Notes under the pieces: model-generated | What the model was told of the DNA's origin: nothing | What the model saw: the letters and a program-made list of their open reading frames with translations, nothing else | The model's database searches: none | Assembly (NCBI RefSeq): GCF_002567005.1 | Contig: NZ_NUZU01000028.1 | Span: 90,623-154,622 of the forward strand | From: Bacillus sp. AFS073361 | GTDB lineage: Bacteria > Bacillota > Bacilli > Bacillales > Cytobacillaceae | Direction: 5' to 3' | DNA length: 64,000 bases | Translations under genes and position numbers: made by a program | In this document: piece after piece, positions 43,062 to 52,628 of the stretch | Position numbering within the stretch: position 1 is the stretch's first letter | Layout: each line of letters starts with the position of its first letter

Positions 43062-44857
43062 TGAGCAAAGGGACACTCTATCAAAAAATCATTTTCACGC
43101 TGCTATTTCTTACGGTGATGCCTTTACTTTCGGTTGGCTATTTAGGGTATGAATACTTTTCAAGCATTCTGGAAGAGAAAATAGTCAAATCAAACACTGA
43201 AACCATCGGGCAGGTACAAGCTCGATTGGACAGTTACATTACCGATGTCGACTCGGTTGCTAAAACTGTTGCCAATTATGAAGAATTTCAACTTCTTGCA
43301 AGTGAACCAATGGTGGAGAATTATCTCCTTTATACAAAAACACAAAACTTTGTAGCCTTTTCCAAGTTAATGATCCTAACTCATCAAGACATTCAGCGAA
43401 TTACGATTATCAGGAATGATTTGTCACGAATCGATAGTATGGGAAGATATTTGCCAACAGGAGGCAATCTGAACAAGGCAAAATTTGCGAAACTATTAAA
43501 GTTAAGAAAACCAACCGTTCTCTCACCAGAAATAGGCGAACAATCACGCTGGGTTATTCCTTATGTTCAATCTATCTTAGATCCAGAAAACGGCCAGGTA
43601 ATTGGTGCGGTAATTGTTGATCTTGACCTGCAGCAAATTCAAGATTACTTAAAAGAATCGAAGTTGCTTCAATCCGGATTTATTGTCGTCAAAAATAATC
43701 AAGGTGAAGAAATATATGCACCGAAAAACTTTAATAGCAAGAAGCTGTTGGCATCATCATCGAAAAAAGAAAATAATTTTCTGAATCGGGATGTGAAGAA
43801 AGAGTTGGTGATTCACTCCACATCTTCGTTATCGAATTGGCATATTAGTGGTGTGGTTCCTTATCAAGAGATCACTAATCAATTAAAGAAGACAAGAAAT
43901 ATAGTGTTCCTGTTTGCTTTAATTATTATTCTTGCGGTTGGTGGAGTAGCTTTTTTTCTACGGACGTATCTAGTCAGACCGATTCAACGATTGCAAAAAC
44001 TAATGCTTGATGTCGAGAGCGGTAATTTAGCTGCAAGGTCAAATTTTAAGCGGAATGACGAAATAGGGAAACTTGGAAAAAGTTTTAACCATATGATTGA
44101 ACAGATTCAGCAATTGATTAATGATATTCATGTCTCAAGGGTCAGTGAATCACAGGCTAAATATCTGCAAAAAGAAGCTCAGTACCAGGCACTTCAGGCA
44201 AGAATTGCCCCGCATTTTCTCTATAACACGCTAGATTCAGTCAGCTGGTTGGCTAGGGATAAGGGGATTCGTGAAATTACGGCAGTTGTCGATTCATTGG
44301 CAGGTATGCTTCGCTATAGCTTAGACCGTTCTACTCCCTTGGTCAAAGCGAGTGAGGAGCTCCAACATGTCCTGCTATATAGTGAAATAATTCGTTTTCG
44401 TACTGGGGATAGTATAGAGTTTGACTTTCATATCCCTGATGAATTACTAGAGCAGCCGATTCCGCGCTTTACTTTGCAGCCACTAGTAGAAAATGCGGTC
44501 CAGCATGGCTTAGAGCCTCTTGGGGGAAAAGGAAAGATATCGATTACTGCCATTGTTGAAGCTAATCACCTTTATTATGAAATCTCCGATAATGGAATTG
44601 GATTAGAGCCCGAAAAAATAGCGGAATTAATGAAGTTTATAACAGATGGAAAAGATGAAAGTCCCTCGTTTGAAAAGATTGGACTAGCTAATGTCCATAA
44701 TCGAATTAAGATGACGTACGGAGAGAATTACGGGCTGTGCATTTTTGAAAATAAAGAGTATGGATTGACGATTCAAGTGAGGCTTCCTCACTCTGAAAAT
44801 CTGAATTATCAAAAAAGTGAAGAAATGATATCAAATCTGACGGGTGTCCCATCTTAA
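43061..44857 (+). CDS. YesM-type sensor histidine kinase
   Basis: Two membrane helices (about residues 10-30 and 280-305) enclose a large extracytoplasmic dCache-like sensor. A HAMP domain, the His_kinase signature IAPHFLYNTLDSVSWLAR with the phosphorylated His, and an ATPase domain (QPLVENAVQHGL, DNGIGL, GLANVHNRI) follow. It probably senses an extracellular sugar or its binding protein. ATG 43061 overlaps the regulator stop codon (TAATG). It is followed 65 bases later by the ABC solute-binding protein it likely controls. Confidence 0.93.
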   Translation: MSKGTLYQKIIFTLLFLTVMPLLSVGYLGYEYFSSILEEKIVKSNTETIGQVQARLDSYITDVDSVAKTVANYEEFQLLASEPMVENYLLYTKTQNFVAFSKLMILTHQDIQRITIIRNDLSRIDSMGRYLPTGGNLNKAKFAKLLKLRKPTVLSPEIGEQSRWVIPYVQSILDPENGQVIGAVIVDLDLQQIQDYLKESKLLQSGFIVVKNNQGEEIYAPKNFNSKKLLASSSKKENNFLNRDVKKELVIHSTSSLSNWHISGVVPYQEITNQLKKTRNIVFLFALIIILAVGGVAFFLRTYLVRPIQRLQKLMLDVESGNLAARSNFKRNDEIGKLGKSFNHMIEQIQQLINDIHVSRVSESQAKYLQKEAQYQALQARIAPHFLYNTLDSVSWLARDKGIREITAVVDSLAGMLRYSLDRSTPLVKASEELQHVLLYSEIIRFRTGDSIEFDFHIPDELLEQPIPRFTLQPLVENAVQHGLEPLGGKGKISITAIVEANHLYYEISDNGIGLEPEKIAELMKFITDGKDESPSFEKIGLANVHNRIKMTYGENYGLCIFENKEYGLTIQVRLPHSENLNYQKSEEMISNLTGVPS

Positions 44858-44881
44858 AGTTACTTGTCATAATGATAGTAA

Positions 44882-44895
44882 CGAAAACGCTTACA
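44882..44895 (+). promoter_or_regulatory. cre site (CcpA) before the sugar ABC operon
   Basis: CGAAAACGCTTACA matches the consensus TGWAANCGNTNWCA at 13 of 14 positions and lies 28 bases before the solute-binding protein start, suggesting glucose repression. Confidence 0.7.
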
Positions 44896-44922
44896 AATTT
44901 TCGTGAAAAAGGGGGAAAGGGA

Positions 44923-46230
44923 ATGAAAATTAGCAAGTGGTTACCTGCAGTGGCTGCATCTTTACTGTTGATATCTGGCTGCAGCTCAACAAGTTCAGGT
45001 TCTTCCAGCTCAAAAGGTAAGGTTGAAATTTCAATCTATGCCAACAACCAAGGCGGGACAGAATATTTAAACTATCTGCAAAATGATGTTATTAAAGGGT
45101 TTGAAGCAAAGAATCCGAACATTAAAGTCAAGCTTGTGAAAAACTCGGATCCCGAAGGCTTGGCTAAACAGCAGTTAGCTGCAGGAGGCGGACCGGATGT
45201 CGTTAACTTAAATGGTCCAACTTCCGCTCAGGATTTTGCGGCAGCAAACTATTTGCTCCCTTTAGATAAGTATGCCAAGAAGTATAATTGGGCGGATCGT
45301 TATTATCCGTGGGCCTATCAAACAGTTCAAGCAAATGGAAAGCAGGTTGCCCTGCCAGGTACTTATGAAACATTAGTAGTTTACTATAACAAAGATATGT
45401 TCAAGCAAAATGGCTGGGAAATTCCAACAAGCTATGATGAACTACTAACTCTTAGTAAAAAAATGGACGATAAGGGTGTTATCCCATTTGCGTTTGGAAG
45501 CTCTGACTTTAAGGCTGCCAATGAATGGTGGTTGTCTTTAGCCTTCAATGAAACGGTCGGGGCCGACGACTTTAAAAAGGTATTAACAGGGGAAACACCT
45601 TGGAATAGTCCAGAAATGAAGGAAGCGATAACGAAATTAAACAACCTTTGGAAAGATGGTTATATAAACGATAAACAATCCCAAGCAATTACCCTTGATG
45701 ATGCGACCACTCTGTTTATGAGTGGGAAAGCTGCAATGAAAATGGAAGGGACTTGGATGTTATCGACATTAAAGGGAAGTCCGCCGCCATTTGATTGGGA
45801 CGTGTTTACTATGCCTTCTTGGAAAGATGGAGTAGAAGCTAATCTACCACTTGCCTTAGGTGCAGCCGTGGGTATTAACAAAAATTCTAAGCATCCAGAT
45901 GAAACAGCCAAATTTCTTGATTGGATGCACAGTAATGAAAATGCCGAAAAACTCCTGGAACTTGGCGGATTCCTGCCAATTAACGGCATGAAAGCAGGGA
46001 ACCTTGAACCGCATGTTCAAAAATCGTTTGATCTATTAAACGATGCGATGGCTAATAATCAAACTGGCTATGCTGCTTGGACGTATTGGCCGCCATCTGC
46101 TGAAACCTTTGCATGGAGTAATATTGAATCTGTATGGTTAGGCCAGATTGATGTTGATACTTATTTGGAAAAGCTCCAAAAAGAATTTGAAAAAGACAAA
46201 GAAAAGGGGAAACTATTCAAATTTAATTAG
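44923..46230 (+). CDS. ABC transporter sugar-binding lipoprotein (family 1)
   Basis: This extracellular solute-binding protein has a lipobox LLISGC (Cys near residue 20), a Ser-rich linker and a family 1 carbohydrate-binding fold (PDVVNLNGPTSAQDFA, ALPGTYETLVVYYNKDMF, MKMEGTWML). ATG 44923 is preferred over the upstream in-frame ATG at 44872, as it begins the signal peptide and follows GGGGGAAAGG. It feeds the two permeases encoded next. No ATP-binding subunit is in this operon, so a shared MsmX-type ATPase is likely, as for many Bacillus sugar transporters. The ligand is probably a riboside or ribose-containing sugar, judged only from downstream enzymes. Confidence 0.9.
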   Translation: MKISKWLPAVAASLLLISGCSSTSSGSSSSKGKVEISIYANNQGGTEYLNYLQNDVIKGFEAKNPNIKVKLVKNSDPEGLAKQQLAAGGGPDVVNLNGPTSAQDFAAANYLLPLDKYAKKYNWADRYYPWAYQTVQANGKQVALPGTYETLVVYYNKDMFKQNGWEIPTSYDELLTLSKKMDDKGVIPFAFGSSDFKAANEWWLSLAFNETVGADDFKKVLTGETPWNSPEMKEAITKLNNLWKDGYINDKQSQAITLDDATTLFMSGKAAMKMEGTWMLSTLKGSPPPFDWDVFTMPSWKDGVEANLPLALGAAVGINKNSKHPDETAKFLDWMHSNENAEKLLELGGFLPINGMKAGNLEPHVQKSFDLLNDAMANNQTGYAAWTYWPPSAETFAWSNIESVWLGQIDVDTYLEKLQKEFEKDKEKGKLFKFN

Positions 46231-46256
46231 GAGGAATCTTTTCCTCCTCTTTTTTT
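46229..46256 (+). terminator. intercistronic terminator/attenuator after the binding protein
   Basis: AGGAGGAA / TTCCTCCT (46229-46236 and 46241-46248) with a T run lies between the binding protein and the first permease. It probably lets some transcripts continue, giving more binding protein than permease. Confidence 0.8.
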
Positions 46257-46281
46257 CTTAATAGAAAGGAGGAACTACTAA

Positions 46282-47205
46282 GTGAGTGCAGATTTAGCTG
46301 TTATGAAAGAGTCGATACACATACAAAAAAAGAATCGTAAAAACTGGAAAAAAGCCATCGTCCCGTGGCTATTCCTTACACCAGCTATGCTGTTAATAAT
46401 CCTGGTAGTAGCAGGTCCAACCATAGGGACATTAATTTTGTCGCTAACGAATTGGGATGGCATTCAGCCGCCCCAATTCATTGGTCTAGAGAACTACCAA
46501 TCTCTCCTTTCAGATCCTAACTTCTTTGCGGCGTTAGGGAATAACTTTAAGTGGATGGCACTTTTTTGTACTGTTCCGATCATTTTTGCGTTAATCATTG
46601 CCTATATGGTTAGTAAAGTAAAACGGGGTCAAATGTTTTACCGTTCGACGTTCTTTCTTCCCCAAATTGTTTCAACTGTTGTCAGTGCGAAAGTTTGGGC
46701 CTGGATTTACAATCCGTTTTTTGGCATTAACACACTTTTAACAAAATGGGGCATTCATAATGTGCCCATGTGGTTAGGAGATCCAGCGATTGCCTTATTT
46801 TCCGTTGCCTTAGTGGATGGCTGGAGATATTGGGGTTTCTTGATGGTCCTTATCTTAACGGCCCTTCATCAAACAGATAAAAGTTTGGAAGAAGCGGCGA
46901 TCGTCGAAGGAGCCAATAAAGTTCAGATTTTCTGGTATGTTATCCTTCCGCAATTACGTCCGACACTGATGTTGATTCTTATGTTAACGATGATTTGGTC
47001 GTTTGCTGCCTTTGATTATGTATTCGTAATGACCAATGGCGGTCCAGGGAATGCAACGGAATTAATCAGCACCTACATGTATAAGGAAGCCCTGCAGAAT
47101 CAAGCACCTGGTTATGCGAGCTCGATTGCTTTAGCCATGGCTGTATTGAGTGGGATTATCATCGCTATTTTCGGAATATTAAAAAAGAAGGGTTGGGATA
47201 TGTAA
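46282..47205 (+). CDS. sugar ABC transporter permease (UgpA/MalF type)
   Basis: This integral membrane protein of 307 residues has six helices and the EAA loop for ATPase docking (LEEAAIVEGANKVQIFWYVILPQLRP). It starts with GTG 46282 after AAAGGAGG. Its stop codon overlaps the ATG of the second permease by one base. Confidence 0.93.
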   Translation: MSADLAVMKESIHIQKKNRKNWKKAIVPWLFLTPAMLLIILVVAGPTIGTLILSLTNWDGIQPPQFIGLENYQSLLSDPNFFAALGNNFKWMALFCTVPIIFALIIAYMVSKVKRGQMFYRSTFFLPQIVSTVVSAKVWAWIYNPFFGINTLLTKWGIHNVPMWLGDPAIALFSVALVDGWRYWGFLMVLILTALHQTDKSLEEAAIVEGANKVQIFWYVILPQLRPTLMLILMLTMIWSFAAFDYVFVMTNGGPGNATELISTYMYKEALQNQAPGYASSIALAMAVLSGIIIAIFGILKKKGWDM

Positions 47206-48032
47206 TGAAAAATAAACCTTTTGATGTTGTTTCCCGCCACTTCTTCCTATTTTGTGTTTTTCTCTTTGCTGTGGGTCCGCTTATGCTGTTATTGATGAAT
47301 GCCTTTAAGCCAAAGGAAGAGTTTTTAACGAGTCCGTTTGGTTTGCCTTCAAAAATAACCTTTGAAAACATGATGGCCGCATGGACAGAAGGGCAGTATG
47401 GGCAAGCCTTTATTAATAGTTTACTAGTAGGTGTGGCCACAATCATCATTGTTTGTATCAGCGGTGGATTTGCAGCCTATGCCTTATCGAAATATGAATT
47501 TAAGGGACAAAGTGCGATTATGGCGTTTTTACTGCTAACCATGTCTGTTCCTATGGGATTATTTCTCGTTCCATTATTCTATGTGTGGCAAAATTTACAC
47601 CTCATGGATTCCTTGTTTGGTTTAATTATCATCTATAGCGGCATCTTCCTGCCATTTAATATCTTCCTGCTAAGGTCCTTTTTTATCGGGATTCCAAAGG
47701 AACTCCTCGAAAGTGCGAGGGTAGACGGCTGTAATGAGTTTCAAGTTTTTATGAAATTAATGGTTCCATTATCAAAACCTGTCTTTTTAACAGTGGCTTT
47801 ATTGGTCGGCCTTTGGACTTGGAATGAATTTTTCTTTGCAAATGCATTTATTCAGTCGGATGAGTTACGAACCGTTTCAACGAAGTATTTAGCGTTTGTT
47901 GGAAGTTTTAGTTCAGATTGGAGCAAGGTTTCAGCAGCTGGTCTAATTTCTACTCTGCCGATGGTCATTCTTTACCTATTCTTACAGCGTCAATTTATTG
48001 AAGGTCTTACCGAAGGAAGTATTAAAGGTTAA
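47205..48032 (+). CDS. sugar ABC transporter permease (UgpE/MalG type)
   Basis: This second permease has six helices and the EAA loop LLESARVDGCNEFQVFMKLMVPLSKP. ATG 47205 overlaps the stop of the first permease (TAATG), so the in-frame ATG at 47193 is not needed. It forms the membrane channel with the previous gene product. Confidence 0.93.
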   Translation: MKNKPFDVVSRHFFLFCVFLFAVGPLMLLLMNAFKPKEEFLTSPFGLPSKITFENMMAAWTEGQYGQAFINSLLVGVATIIIVCISGGFAAYALSKYEFKGQSAIMAFLLLTMSVPMGLFLVPLFYVWQNLHLMDSLFGLIIIYSGIFLPFNIFLLRSFFIGIPKELLESARVDGCNEFQVFMKLMVPLSKPVFLTVALLVGLWTWNEFFFANAFIQSDELRTVSTKYLAFVGSFSSDWSKVSAAGLISTLPMVILYLFLQRQFIEGLTEGSIKG

Positions 48033-48047
48033 TAGGGAGGAATTTAA

Positions 48048-50234
48048 ATGAGTCAAATAAATGTAAATCCGATCGCAAATGTAAAAAAAGGCAGTCGTAT
48101 TCCTGCGGATTATATTGAAAAAGTGTACGCTGGATGGCTTGGTAAAGTTATTGGGGTCCGTCATGGAGGGAATGTTGAAGGCTGGTCTTATGAGCGCCTT
48201 GAAAGAACGTATGGGGAGATCACTGGGTATTTACATGAATTTAAGAATTTTGCAGCTGATGATGATACGAACGGTCCGATGTTCTTTTTACGAGCGCTCG
48301 AAGATTTTACTCATACTAGTGAAATTACGGCTGAACAAATGGGCTTAACGCTCTTGAATTACGCTCCTGATGGGCATGGCTTCTTTTGGTGGGGCGGGTA
48401 CGGAAAATCAACAGAACATACCGCCTACCTCAATTTAAAAAATGGAATCACAGCCCCTCGGTCTGGATCCATTGAACAAAATGGTCATGCGGTGGCAGAG
48501 CAAATTGGCGGTCAAATCTTCATCGATGTCTGGGGGCTTGTGGCTCCTGGAAATCCACAGCTAGCAGCAGAGTATGCCGGTAAAATGGCGAGTGTCACCC
48601 ATGATGGCAACGGAAAATACGGCGGAGAGTTTATTGCCGCTTGTATAGCGCAAGCTTTTGTGGAAAAAGATATTGAAAAAATCATTGAAGCCGGATTGTC
48701 TGTGATTCCAGCGGATAGCGAATATACTCGAATGACCAGGGATGTGATTCGTTTTTACAAAGAGAATCCATCCAATTGGCGTGACTGCTTTAAGTTTGTT
48801 CAAGCGAATTATGGCTATGACCGTTATCCTGGTGTCTGCCATATCATTCCGAATTCGGCTGTTATTGTCCTGTCCCTTTTATATGGCGAAGGTGATTTCA
48901 GCCAATCGATCAACATTTGTAATATGTGCGGCTGGGATACAGATTGCAATGTTGCTAATGTTGGGACGATAATTGGCGTTCGAAACGGAATCGAAGGTAT
49001 TGATCCGAGCTGGAGAAAACCAATTAACGATTTTCTTTGTTGTTCCAGTGTCATCGGGTCGCTTAATATTGTCGATATACCATGGTGTGCGACCTATATT
49101 TCTAAGCTCGGGTATTTGATTGCTGGAGAAGAGCCGCCGGGTGAATGGAAAGCAATCTTGGAAGGCAAGTCACCGCGCTTTCATTTTGAATATCCAGGTT
49201 CTACGCATGCGTTCCGCTTGGAACATCAATCGAAGTTGAATGTGCATATAACTGGTACGCTCCAAAATTCAGAGGAGTACTCCGAAATCGGAACTAGATC
49301 TCTAAAAGTTGTTTTTGATAATGTTCAAGGTGGAGATGCGTACCGTGTCTATCATAAAACCTATTACAAACCAGAAGATTTTAATGACAGCCGCTACGAT
49401 CCAAGCTTTTCACCGATTGTTTATCCTGGACAATCATTGGAAGCAAAGGTACTCGTTCCCGATGACCTTGGTATCAGAGTAAAGGCCCGTTTATATGTGA
49501 AGGATGGAAATAAAGGATCCTATTTTTATTGTGAAGAGAAAATAGTAGAGCCAGGTAAATTCTGCTCGCTTAAGTATGCTATCCCGGCATTACAGGATGT
49601 TCATATTGAAGAGGCGGGTATTGAATTCGTACCTGTCGTCGACAGATATTATACGGGCAGCCTAATTGCCTACATTGATTCCTTTGATTTTTCAGGTACC
49701 CCCGACTATGAGATTAATTTTAAAAATGAACGAATGGAGCATTGGACCCCACTTCATTTAGAGGTAAGTCAATTTACCTATCTTCGTGGTATCTGGAGTT
49801 TGGAGGATGGAGAATTAAGCGGCAGTTACTTCGGTGAGCCTGCCGAATGTTATACCGGTGATAGCGAGTGGAGAGACTATCAATTCTCTGCAGAAGTGAA
49901 GCCAAAGCTTGGTGCACATCATAATATTCAATTCCGTGTCCAAGGCGGGATACGTTCCTATGCCGTAGGGCTTGCGCCGAATCATGAAGTAGTTTTATAT
50001 AAAAATGAGAACGGTTACCGTTCGTTAGTATCAACTAGTTACCTATGGGATGACCAGCAGTCCTATCGATTGATGGTTGAAGCAAAAGATAATCATTTCA
50101 TCGTTTCTGTCAATGGCGACAAGGTGATCGAGTATACTGACATTGATAACCCTTATTTATTTGGCCAAGTTGGGTTCTCTAACTTTAACGGAAGTCATAC
50201 CCATTATGCAGGGTTTTCGGTGAAGGGGTTGTAG
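48048..50234 (+). CDS. ADP-ribosylglycohydrolase-fold protein fused to a C-terminal beta-sandwich domain
   Basis: The N-terminal part (about residues 20-370) is an ADP-ribosylglycohydrolase-like helical domain with metal-binding Asp clusters: AADDDTNGPMFFLRAL near 68 and GWDTDCNVANVGTIIG near 303. After a linker region with further beta-rich sequence (about 390-570), a C-terminal beta-sandwich resembling DUF1080/LamG domains (about 580-728, TYLRGIWSLEDGELSG... VGFSNFNGSHTHYAGFSV) completes 728 residues. No signal peptide is present, so it is cytoplasmic. Between a sugar ABC importer and a ribokinase, it probably cleaves an imported N- or O-riboside to release ribose, rather than reversing protein ADP-ribosylation; this is inference. 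Confidence 0.8.
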   Translation: MSQINVNPIANVKKGSRIPADYIEKVYAGWLGKVIGVRHGGNVEGWSYERLERTYGEITGYLHEFKNFAADDDTNGPMFFLRALEDFTHTSEITAEQMGLTLLNYAPDGHGFFWWGGYGKSTEHTAYLNLKNGITAPRSGSIEQNGHAVAEQIGGQIFIDVWGLVAPGNPQLAAEYAGKMASVTHDGNGKYGGEFIAACIAQAFVEKDIEKIIEAGLSVIPADSEYTRMTRDVIRFYKENPSNWRDCFKFVQANYGYDRYPGVCHIIPNSAVIVLSLLYGEGDFSQSINICNMCGWDTDCNVANVGTIIGVRNGIEGIDPSWRKPINDFLCCSSVIGSLNIVDIPWCATYISKLGYLIAGEEPPGEWKAILEGKSPRFHFEYPGSTHAFRLEHQSKLNVHITGTLQNSEEYSEIGTRSLKVVFDNVQGGDAYRVYHKTYYKPEDFNDSRYDPSFSPIVYPGQSLEAKVLVPDDLGIRVKARLYVKDGNKGSYFYCEEKIVEPGKFCSLKYAIPALQDVHIEEAGIEFVPVVDRYYTGSLIAYIDSFDFSGTPDYEINFKNERMEHWTPLHLEVSQFTYLRGIWSLEDGELSGSYFGEPAECYTGDSEWRDYQFSAEVKPKLGAHHNIQFRVQGGIRSYAVGLAPNHEVVLYKNENGYRSLVSTSYLWDDQQSYRLMVEAKDNHFIVSVNGDKVIEYTDIDNPYLFGQVGFSNFNGSHTHYAGFSVKGL

Positions 50235-50244
50235 TAATAAAAAG

Positions 50245-50278
50245 GGAAAGAGACCTGTGTTTGAGAGGGTCTCTTTCC
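50245..50278 (+). terminator. hairpin after the glycohydrolase gene
   Basis: An 11-bp stem GGAAAGAGACC / GGTCTCTTTCC is present but without a T tract; possible terminator or mRNA-stability element. Confidence 0.55.
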
Positions 50279-50346
50279 ATGTTAATCAGATATAAGCGTG
50301 ACTCGAGCTATACCGGGTGTATCTTTTTAAAATGGGGCGGATAACA

Positions 50347-51279
50347 ATGAATATTCTCGTCGTTGGAAGTATAAATATGGATATTGTTAATCGGGTTGTA
50401 AAGCACCCGCTTCCAGGTGAAACGATTAAAGGTTTAGGGACGATGTATGCACCTGGAGGGAAAGGCGCCAATCAGGCGGTCGCTGCATCATTGGCAGGCG
50501 GCCATGTGAAGATGCTGGGGGCCGTTGGGAAAGATCCGTTTAGTTTGGAGCTAGTTGCTTCATTAGAGAAATCGAATGTCGATACAAGTGAAATTATTAA
50601 AAAAGAAGGAACATCAGGAATGGCCTTTATCACCGTCGACGAGTCTGGAGAAAATACGATTATCTTATCGGAAGGCTCGAATGGAAAACTCTCGATAAAA
50701 GATGTAGAAGAGAGATTACAGTTATTAGAAGAGGCGAATATTCTTTTATTACAAAATGAGATACCGTTAGCAACCACCCTATTCGTTCTAAAAGAAGCCG
50801 CGCGGCGTAATGTCCAGACGTATTTCAATCCTGCCCCAGCTTTGGAGATTCCTATTGATGTTTTTCCGTTCATTGATTTTCTTATTTTAAATGAAACCGA
50901 AATTGAAGTGGTCACTGGTATACGTATTGACACAGAGAAGGACCAAGAGCGGGCGATTAACTGGTTGATTGATAAAGGAGTAAAGTCAGTCATTTTAACG
51001 CTTGGTGAGAAAGGGTCGCAATATTATTCTATTAATGAAGGCAAGATTATCACAAATGGATTCAAAGTGAACGCAATCGATACAACCGCAGCCGGAGACA
51101 CGTTTATCGGTGCTTTTGCATCCGCTAAAGCATCCGGAAAGGATACGAAGGGCGCCCTATTGTTCGCAACTGCCGCATCTGCGATCACTGTTACACAGGA
51201 GGGAGCTCAACATTCGATTCCCGTGAAAAAAGAAATTACTGAGTTTTTAGAAGTGAATAAGGAAGGCATCGATCAGTAA
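50347..51279 (+). CDS. rbsK: ribokinase (PfkB family)
   Basis: This sugar kinase of 310 residues has the PfkB motif APGGKGANQAVAASLAGG near residue 38 and the second signature IDTTAAGDTFIGAFA with catalytic Asp near 254. The start MNILVVGSINMDIV and overall length match ribokinase, which makes ribose 5-phosphate from ribose and ATP. A different furanose as substrate is possible. ATG 50347 has GGGGCGG upstream; an in-frame ATG at 50332 is the alternative. Its position after the ribosylglycohydrolase-like gene supports ribose release and phosphorylation. Confidence 0.85.
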   Translation: MNILVVGSINMDIVNRVVKHPLPGETIKGLGTMYAPGGKGANQAVAASLAGGHVKMLGAVGKDPFSLELVASLEKSNVDTSEIIKKEGTSGMAFITVDESGENTIILSEGSNGKLSIKDVEERLQLLEEANILLLQNEIPLATTLFVLKEAARRNVQTYFNPAPALEIPIDVFPFIDFLILNETEIEVVTGIRIDTEKDQERAINWLIDKGVKSVILTLGEKGSQYYSINEGKIITNGFKVNAIDTTAAGDTFIGAFASAKASGKDTKGALLFATAASAITVTQEGAQHSIPVKKEITEFLEVNKEGIDQ

Positions 51280-51315
51280 ATGCAGAGCATTTTCAATGGG
51301 AGTAGCCAGTATAGG

Positions 51316-51348
51316 AAAAGGAACTAAAACGCTAGTTCCTTTTCTTTT
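51316..51348 (+). terminator. terminator after ribokinase
   Basis: AAAAGGAACTA / TAGTTCCTTTT (51316-51326 and 51333-51343) is followed by CTTTTC. Confidence 0.75.
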
Positions 51349-51371
51349 CGGAAAAAAGGGGGGATGTAAAA

Positions 51372-52520
51372 ATGTTTTCATTGTCAGGCTTCAATTTTGC
51401 GTTTGGTTGCTCAGTCGCCATCATTGTTGGATTTCTGCCGCTCTTTTTAATTGGTAAAGGGTTTACCAACACGGAGGTGGGGATTATTTTCTCGACTGGA
51501 CCATTTATTTCCCTAATTGCTCAGCCAATCTGGGGGTATATCTGTGATAAAAGAAAAAGCGCTAAATCAGTGCTGCTTATTCTGCTCACTGTTTCCTTGT
51601 TAATAAGTTGGGGACTATTTATGTCTGATAGTTTCGTCATGAATATTGCGTTAATGACATGCTTCATGTTTTTTCTGTCCCCTGTTGGTCCGGTGACAGA
51701 CAGTATGACATTCTCCTTTGCTAAGCAAAGAGGAAGATCCTATGGTTCCATCCGGTTATGGTCATCGACAGGATTTGCGGTATCATCCATCGGAATTGGC
51801 TTACTGTTGGAAAAGGTTGGGCTTATTTATTTAGACCTATCTTATTATGCGTTAATTATCCTTGCCATCATCGCGTTATTATTTGTTCAGGATACTGAGC
51901 TGAATACGACACCGGTTAATAAAAGTTCATTGAAAAAATTATTCAAAAACAAAGAGTTTGTTATTTTTTTGGCGGTGGCCGCGCTGGCAGGAATCCCGCA
52001 TCGACTCAATGATAGTATCTTAGGACTCTATTTGAATGACCTTGGTGCAACCAAAGGGCAAATTGGCAGCGCATGGATGTTTGCTTCGTTAAGCGAGGTA
52101 CCAATCTTTGCGATTTCGGTCTTCTTGTTTAGAAAATATCATCCAATGTTTCTGATTACGATTGCCACTGTATTGTATACCCTGCGTTGGATTGCGTACG
52201 GCTATTTTAAGGATCCAACGATTATTAGTGTTTTACAGCTCACCCAAGGTGTCACGTTTGCCCTCTTTTTCGTGGCATCGATGGAGTATATCGGCCTAAT
52301 CGTTTCAGATGAAGTAAAAGCTACTTCACAAACGACTTTCGCTGCTGTTTTTGGAGGAATCGGAGGGATCATTGGAAGCCTCGCCGGAGGGATGCTCTTA
52401 GATCGACTTGCTCCTAATCTTGTTTATTTCGCGAGTAGTTTTATTTCGCTCTTTTCCATTATTGTAGCTGCCACCATTTTAGTTGGAGTAATGAAACAGA
52501 AAAAGCTGGCTCCATCATAG
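51372..52520 (+). CDS. MFS transporter (LacY/nucleoside-symporter-like)
   Basis: This 382-residue transporter has twelve helices, starting with FNFAFGCSVAIIVGFLPLFLIGKGFTNTEVG and containing QPIWGYICDKRKS in loop 2-3. RIRLWSSTGFAV-type and TTFAAVFGGIGGIIGSLAGG segments further along place it near the MFS_1-like/oligosaccharide- and nucleoside-proton symporters. It may add a second route for the riboside or its products. AAAGGGGGGATG lies before ATG 51372. A hairpin begins on the stop codon. Confidence 0.82.
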   Translation: MFSLSGFNFAFGCSVAIIVGFLPLFLIGKGFTNTEVGIIFSTGPFISLIAQPIWGYICDKRKSAKSVLLILLTVSLLISWGLFMSDSFVMNIALMTCFMFFLSPVGPVTDSMTFSFAKQRGRSYGSIRLWSSTGFAVSSIGIGLLLEKVGLIYLDLSYYALIILAIIALLFVQDTELNTTPVNKSSLKKLFKNKEFVIFLAVAALAGIPHRLNDSILGLYLNDLGATKGQIGSAWMFASLSEVPIFAISVFLFRKYHPMFLITIATVLYTLRWIAYGYFKDPTIISVLQLTQGVTFALFFVASMEYIGLIVSDEVKATSQTTFAAVFGGIGGIIGSLAGGMLLDRLAPNLVYFASSFISLFSIIVAATILVGVMKQKKLAPS

Positions 52521-52548
52521 GTAGTTAGTTAAGAACTAACTACCTCTA
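52520..52548 (+). terminator. terminator after the MFS gene
   Basis: A perfect 11-bp stem GGTAGTTAGTT / AACTAACTACC with loop AAG starts inside the stop codon. A weak T-rich tract follows. Confidence 0.7.
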
Positions 52549-52628
52549 TTATTCTATAAGGAAATGGTTTTTCTTAATAAATTAACGTAAGCGGGTTAAT
52601 TTAAAAAGCAGATTATCTTCATAAAACT

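Noticed and set aside
48048..50234. Toxin-antitoxin or DraG-like regulation of protein ADP-ribosylation
   Set aside because: No ADP-ribosyltransferase gene is nearby; the neighbours are sugar uptake and ribokinase genes.
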